Shown here: positions 60,213 through 64,000 of the stretch, in pieces
How positions within the stretch are numbered: position 1 is the first letter of the stretch
How the letters are laid out: each line of letters opens with the position of its first letter
Source: Ochotona curzoniae
Lineage: Eukaryota; Chordata; Mammalia; Lagomorpha; Ochotonidae
NCBI RefSeq assembly: GCF_017591425.1
Contig: NW_024466599.1
Coordinates: 69,110,501 to 69,174,500 of the forward strand
DNA length: 64,000 nt
Reading direction: 5' to 3'
Position numbers and translations under genes: made by a program
Notes under the pieces: generated by a model
The model's database searches: none
What the model was told of the DNA's origin: nothing
Seen by the model: only the letters and a program-made list of their open reading frames with translations

Positions 60213-60512
60213 TTTTTTTTTTTGTTTAAGATTTGCTTTACTTGAAAGGATTGTGGAGAGCATTGGTTCAATCCCTAAATAGCTGCCATGGCTAGAACTG
60301 GGATGATCTGGAGCTAAGAGCCAGGAGCTTCTTCTGGGTCTCCCATGTGGGTACTGGGACCCAAGAACTTGAGCCATCCTCCACTGCCTTCCCAGGCTGT
60401 AAGCACAGAGTTGGATCAGAAGTGGAGCCGACAGGACACAAGCCAGCACCCTTATGAGATACCAGTACCACAGGTGGAAGATTAGCCTACTGTGTCACCA
60501 TGCCAGCCCCAA
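60213..60512 (-). mobile_element. Old CSINE, antisense
   Basis: TTTAAGATTTGCTTTACTTG, TTCCCAGGCTGTAAGCACAG and GTGTCACCATGCCAGCCCC. Confidence 0.75.
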
Positions 60513-60979
60513 AACTATGAATCTTAACAGAAATATAACTTAATGACAAACTTGTTACTTTTTCCCCCAGTTTCCTTCTTCTTGCATGTACATTTAGGGA
60601 AGGTCTGTGTTAGACCTAGTCACCTTTTTTATCTCTCCAGTAGAAAATGGAAAGTGGGTTTGGATGGCATTCCTGTTTCCTTTTCACAGTCGTCAGAGTA
60701 CAAAGAAGAAAACAGAATTGAAGGACTAAGAAGTCCTCATCACAACCTTCAGGTCCAGACCCAAAGATGTAGGCACAGGGATCTGCGCTTCTCTGGTAAA
60801 ACAAAGTGGTTTAGAGGTTTTATGTGGACCATACAATCTCTTGTGATAACTTCTCAACTTGGGGTGAGATGTTACAGAAAGCAATCAAGCCAGGCCAGTG
60901 TCACAGGCAGTGAGAAGTAGTCACCGGAGCAACAGAACACGGAGAGAAATGAGCAGTTAGATTTTATAAACTATGCTGT

Positions 60980-61330
60980 GGGGCCAGCACTGCAGTGTAG
61001 TGAATAAGACAGCTGCCTGCATCACCAGCATCCCCCTCTGAGCACCAGTTCAAATCCTAATGCACCAGTTCAAATCCTAACTGCCCCACTTCCAATCCAG
61101 CTCCCTGCAGTTGTACACGGGAAATCAGCAGAAGATGGCCAAAGTGCTTGGGCCCCTTCACCCCTATGGGAGACATGGATGAAGATTCTGGCTTCAGCCT
61201 CACCCAACACCAATCTGTTGCTGCTATTTGGGTAGTGAAACAATGGGTGGAAAATCTGTCTCTCCCACCCCTCTCCCTGTTCCCACCCCCCAAATCTGCC
61301 TTTCAAATTAAGAAAATCAGTCTTTAAAAC
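60980..61330 (+). mobile_element. Old CSINE, sense, with duplicated B-box segment
   Basis: GGGGCCAGCACTGCAGTGTAG head. GCACCAGTTCAAATCCTAA is present twice, 20 bp apart (61042-61060, 61062-61080). Tail CTGCCTTTCAAATTAAG. Confidence 0.8.
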
Positions 61331-61339
61331 TACACTGCA

Positions 61340-61672
61340 GGGCCCAGCGCTGTGGCCTAGTGGCTAAAGTCCTCACCTTGATTGCGCCAGGATCCCATAT
61401 GGGTGCCAGTTCTAATCCCGGCAGCTCCACTTCCCATGCAGCTCCCTGCTTGTGGCCTGGGAAGGCAGTCAAGAATGGCCCAAAACCTTGGAACCCTGCA
61501 CCTGTGTGGGATACCCGGAGGAAGTTCCTGGATGCTGGCTTCGGATTGGCACAATATTGGCCATTGCGCTCACTTGGGGAGTGAATCATCGGATGGAAGA
61601 TCTTCCTCTCTGTCTCTCCTCCTCTCTGTATATCTGACTTTCCAATAAATAAATAAATCTTTAAAAAAAAAT
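61340..61672 (+). mobile_element. CSINE, sense
   Basis: GGGCCCAGCGCTGTGGCCTAG head, CTTTCCAATAAATAAATAAATC tail. ACTACACTGCA/AATACGCTGCA approximates the TSD. Confidence 0.92.
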
Positions 61673-62112
61673 AAAAATACGCTGCAAAGGAGTAGCAGGA
61701 AAGTGGGACAGCCATTAGCTGACAACAGCTACAATTCTGATTGTAATCCAGGAGCTAACGCAGAGGCCAACTGCCACTGGTTCACCCTAATTGGTGCTTT
61801 CCTCATCGCTGCAGATGCTTGCTTGATCAGGGGACCTCCACACAAACGACTGCCAAACTGCACAGAAAACTCAATAGTGGACACTTCAAGTCCCAGAGGT
61901 GAAGAGCAGAGGTCAAGGAGGAGGGTCACACCTGCCAGGGTGTGGGCAGCCCAGGTCCTCCCTGTGAGCACTGACAAGGCACAGGACATAAGGATTCCAT
62001 TCAGCCACACCTAGGAGCATTCTTTTTCATTGTTTTCATAATGCTAATTCTATCTGAAGAGTAGTGTTGTTTTTCTCTAGTTAAAAGGATTATTTATAAA
62101 GAAAATTAGTTG

Positions 62113-62435
62113 GGCCCAGCGCAGTGGTTAAGGTCCTCGCCTTGAATGCCCAGGATCCCATATGGGCACCAGTTCTAATCCCAGCAGCCCCGCTTCCCAT
62201 CCAGCTCCCTGCCTGTGGCCCGGGAGAGCAGTCGAGGACGGCCCAAGGCTTTGGGACCCTGCACCGTGTGAGAGAGAGACCTGGAAGAGGCTCCTGGCTT
62301 CGGATTGGCATAGCATCAGCCATTGCGCTCACTTGGGGAGTGAATCATCGGATGGAAGATCTTCCTCTCTGTCTCTCCTCTCTGTATATCCACCTTTCCA
62401 ATAAAAAAAAAATTTAAAAATAAATCTTAAAAAAA
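62113..62435 (+). mobile_element. CSINE, sense, with TSD
   Basis: AAAGAAAATTAGTTG precedes and AAAGAAAATTGGTTG follows (near 62098 and 62437). The head is short (GGGCCCAGCGCAGTGGTTAAGG), missing a GGTGGC block. Confidence 0.92.
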
Positions 62436-62949
62436 AAAGAAAATTGGTTGTAGATGTGTATATAAAGTTAATGATTTCAAAAGCTAAGTGAAATGTTTTC
62501 ATTCGGTAAGAAAACATGTTGAAAAGTTATCACCTGTGTGTGTGTGTTTTGAAAAGAGGATTTTTACTTCTTTGGCTTCTTCCAGCCAGCAACATGAGTC
62601 AACATGAGAATCAACAACTACTGCTATGCCACCTACAGGCTGTGGGAGTGCACCAAGCCGGGGGCATGAGCTGGAGTGGGTGGGGAGACTGCATACAGGG
62701 GCACAGGTCTGTGTCTGAGTGGGAATCAGTGAGCAGCTTGACTGCCGATGGGAGGTGTCCAAGGTCAACTTTTACCATTCAACTATAATTAGAATTTAGG
62801 AATGTACCAAATGAAAAAAATGATTTTCAATTCAGATAAATGACTAAAATGGGAATCTTAGCACAAGTATTTTCTTTTCCTATTATGATACTTACATAAA
62901 GGATCTTAAGAAAAGGGTGTAGAATGTCATTAAAAGATAAGTTTATTTT

Positions 62950-63110
62950 GAAGCAGAACATGTTGAAATCCATGCATGGTATTTTTTTTTTAGTGGCACT
63001 TATGTTACTGAATGTTTTGAAAGCTTCCTGAATGCATGGATTTTAATTTTTTTATTCAAATTGAGCTTATCTTTTCATTCCTTTTCTAAAAACTTTTTGT
63101 ATAATTATAG
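62950..63110. repeat. Possible L1 3'-UTR-like fragment with inverted repeat
   Basis: GAAAGCTTCCTGAATGCATGG and TTATCTTTTCATTCC recur from 7075-7200. Holds 12-bp inverted arms (AAATCCATGCAT at 62966-62977 and its complement at 63032-63043). Confidence 0.35.
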
Positions 63111-63129
63111 TGTATAACCGAAGAGCCTC

Positions 63130-63170
63130 TATGTATATGTACACATATACACATATACACACATGCATGT
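63130..63170. repeat. Short TA/CA simple repeat
   Basis: ATATGTACACATATACACATA-type alternating purine-pyrimidine run. Confidence 0.8.
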
Positions 63171-63646
63171 ATTTTCTGAGTAAAAGGCAAACTTCTCACT
63201 TCTGTTTTCCTTTTTCCTGTGGGTAGTACATCTAGGGAAGCCATAGAAGTGCAGCCTTTCCTGTATCTACTGCTAACTGGAAAGCTGACTCGGAGGGAGA
63301 TCATATTTCCTTTTTATTTTCATGGTCTAACAACACCTACTGTCTATCCATTTAGGGGAAAGTGAGGCTAAGATAAGTGACCAGATCAGGGGACAGGAGA
63401 AAACAGTGTTCCCACTCGATGAGTAAGTTCCTTTAGATTCTCTTGGTTTCCCACCTCAGACCAGAGCCTCACACATCCCCATTCTGTGCTATTCAACCCA
63501 GTAGCAAAGGGACACGTGGATTTAAACAGGCAAAGGATTGTAACTAGCGTAGCCCAAAGATGAGGCAAGCCTGGCCGGGGCTAGGGGGTTGGGAGGAGGT
63601 AGAAGCATCCTTTTCTTTACAGTTTGTTTTCTTTGATTCCTTCTAG

Positions 63647-63771
63647 GGGTTGTGAAGAAGTGTTTGAACTCGACCCATGCACTGGTGGGCTTCAGGTATG
63701 GAGACACCAAGGTTGTGCCCACCTCATTCATCACACCTGTCGGGGGCGCCATGCCTTGCCCTCTGCTCCAG
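63647..63771 (+). CDS. VWA3B: VWA3B internal coding exon 6 of window (DUF4537 core)
   Basis: This 125-nt exon encodes VVKKCLNSTHALVGFRYGDT and then FITPVGGAMPCPLLQ. The pattern of a basic strand, LVGFRYGDTKVV and a PxGGAMPCPxLQ turn is what I associate with DUF4537, found at the C-terminus of VWA3B and in C11orf16-like proteins. The acceptor is TTGATTCCTTCTAG (AG at 63645-63646). The donor is CAG|GTACCT at 63772, leaving phase 0. The preceding exon supplies one base of the first glycine codon. The remaining C-terminal exons would lie beyond the window end. Confidence 0.86.
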
Positions 63772-64000
63772 GTACCTGATCTACCATCTATTCTAGGGTG
63801 CCTTCCCACCATCCTCAGAACTCTGGGTAACAGAAGAAGGTGAGGCCCCAGTTTGGGCCTTTGCCTAACCTGAGTGGGTTCCTGCAGGGAGCTTGTATGA
63901 GGGACCCCTTCACTTGGCAATTTCTTTGCTCATGACCCACAGCTCTGACCTGCATTTCCCATGAGTGTGAGTGCCTTACACCATATGGCACTTGTCACTG
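63772..64000 (+). other. Partial downstream VWA3B intron
   Basis: Begins with the donor GTACCT after exon 6 and runs off the window. No repeat or further exon is visible. Confidence 0.6.

Larger units (their letters stand above)
54360..63646 (+). other. VWA3B intron, 9.3 kb
   Basis: Intron with the weak donor GTAGAT and a good acceptor. It contains an L2-like relic, CSINEs of both orientations, L1 3'-UTR-like fragments and an old L1M-like segment at 57.5-58.1 kb. 56460-57470 and 58080-59090 show nothing I recognise. Confidence 0.75.

Noticed and set aside
60543..60920. 125-residue plus-strand frame
   Set aside because: No recognisable domain, no conserved splice sites, and VWA3B exon phases already join correctly across this intron.

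Overview
This window is a lagomorph nuclear genome segment, most likely from a pika (Ochotona). The evidence is dozens of C-type SINEs (lagomorph CSINE) of about 320 bp. They open with a GGGCCCGGCGCGGTGGCGC-like head, carry a tRNA-like promoter region and end in a CCAATAAAAATAAATCTTTAAAA-type tail. This sequence is unlike the rabbit consensus as I know it. Nothing prokaryotic or viral-genomic is present.

The only gene I can support is on the plus strand: six consecutive internal coding exons of one gene (about 873-1029, 21572-21690, 26610-26660, 37480-37681, 54248-54359, 63647-63771). All five exon-exon junctions keep phase and give one uninterrupted protein segment. I recognise it as the downstream half of VWA3B (von Willebrand factor A domain containing 3B), ending at the start of its C-terminal DUF4537 (Tudor-like) region. 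Exons make up about 1.2% of the window and both ends of the gene lie outside it.

The rest is intron, heavily colonised by repeats. These include about 45 CSINE copies of several ages, often nested and many with visible target-site duplications (TSDs). There are several L1 segments, mostly antisense and split by later insertions: 26.7-28.35 kb, 32.45-36.05 kb and 51.7-52.8 kb, plus a rearranged sense copy at 8.9-10.6 kb. Two MER2/Tigger-like DNA transposon fragments, MIR and L2-like relics and one MaLR (LTR plus internal) fragment are also present, with a 200-bp GAAA microsatellite and several TG/TA/TAA tracts.

The most unusual objects are two inverted copies of the same composite element, A (about 15.49-18.59 kb, minus) and B (30714-32047, plus). 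Each has an array of degenerate units of about 60 bp, then a unique segment of roughly 0.7 kb, then an A-rich 3' end. Copy A also has a long CTTT tract at its 5' end. Copy B is bounded by a 12-bp TSD at an L1-type cleavage site. This layout recalls primate SVA (CT-rich repeat, VNTR, unique 3' module, A-tail) and may be a lagomorph analogue. The pair, together with closer inverted CSINEs, flanks exons 2 and 3 of the gene.
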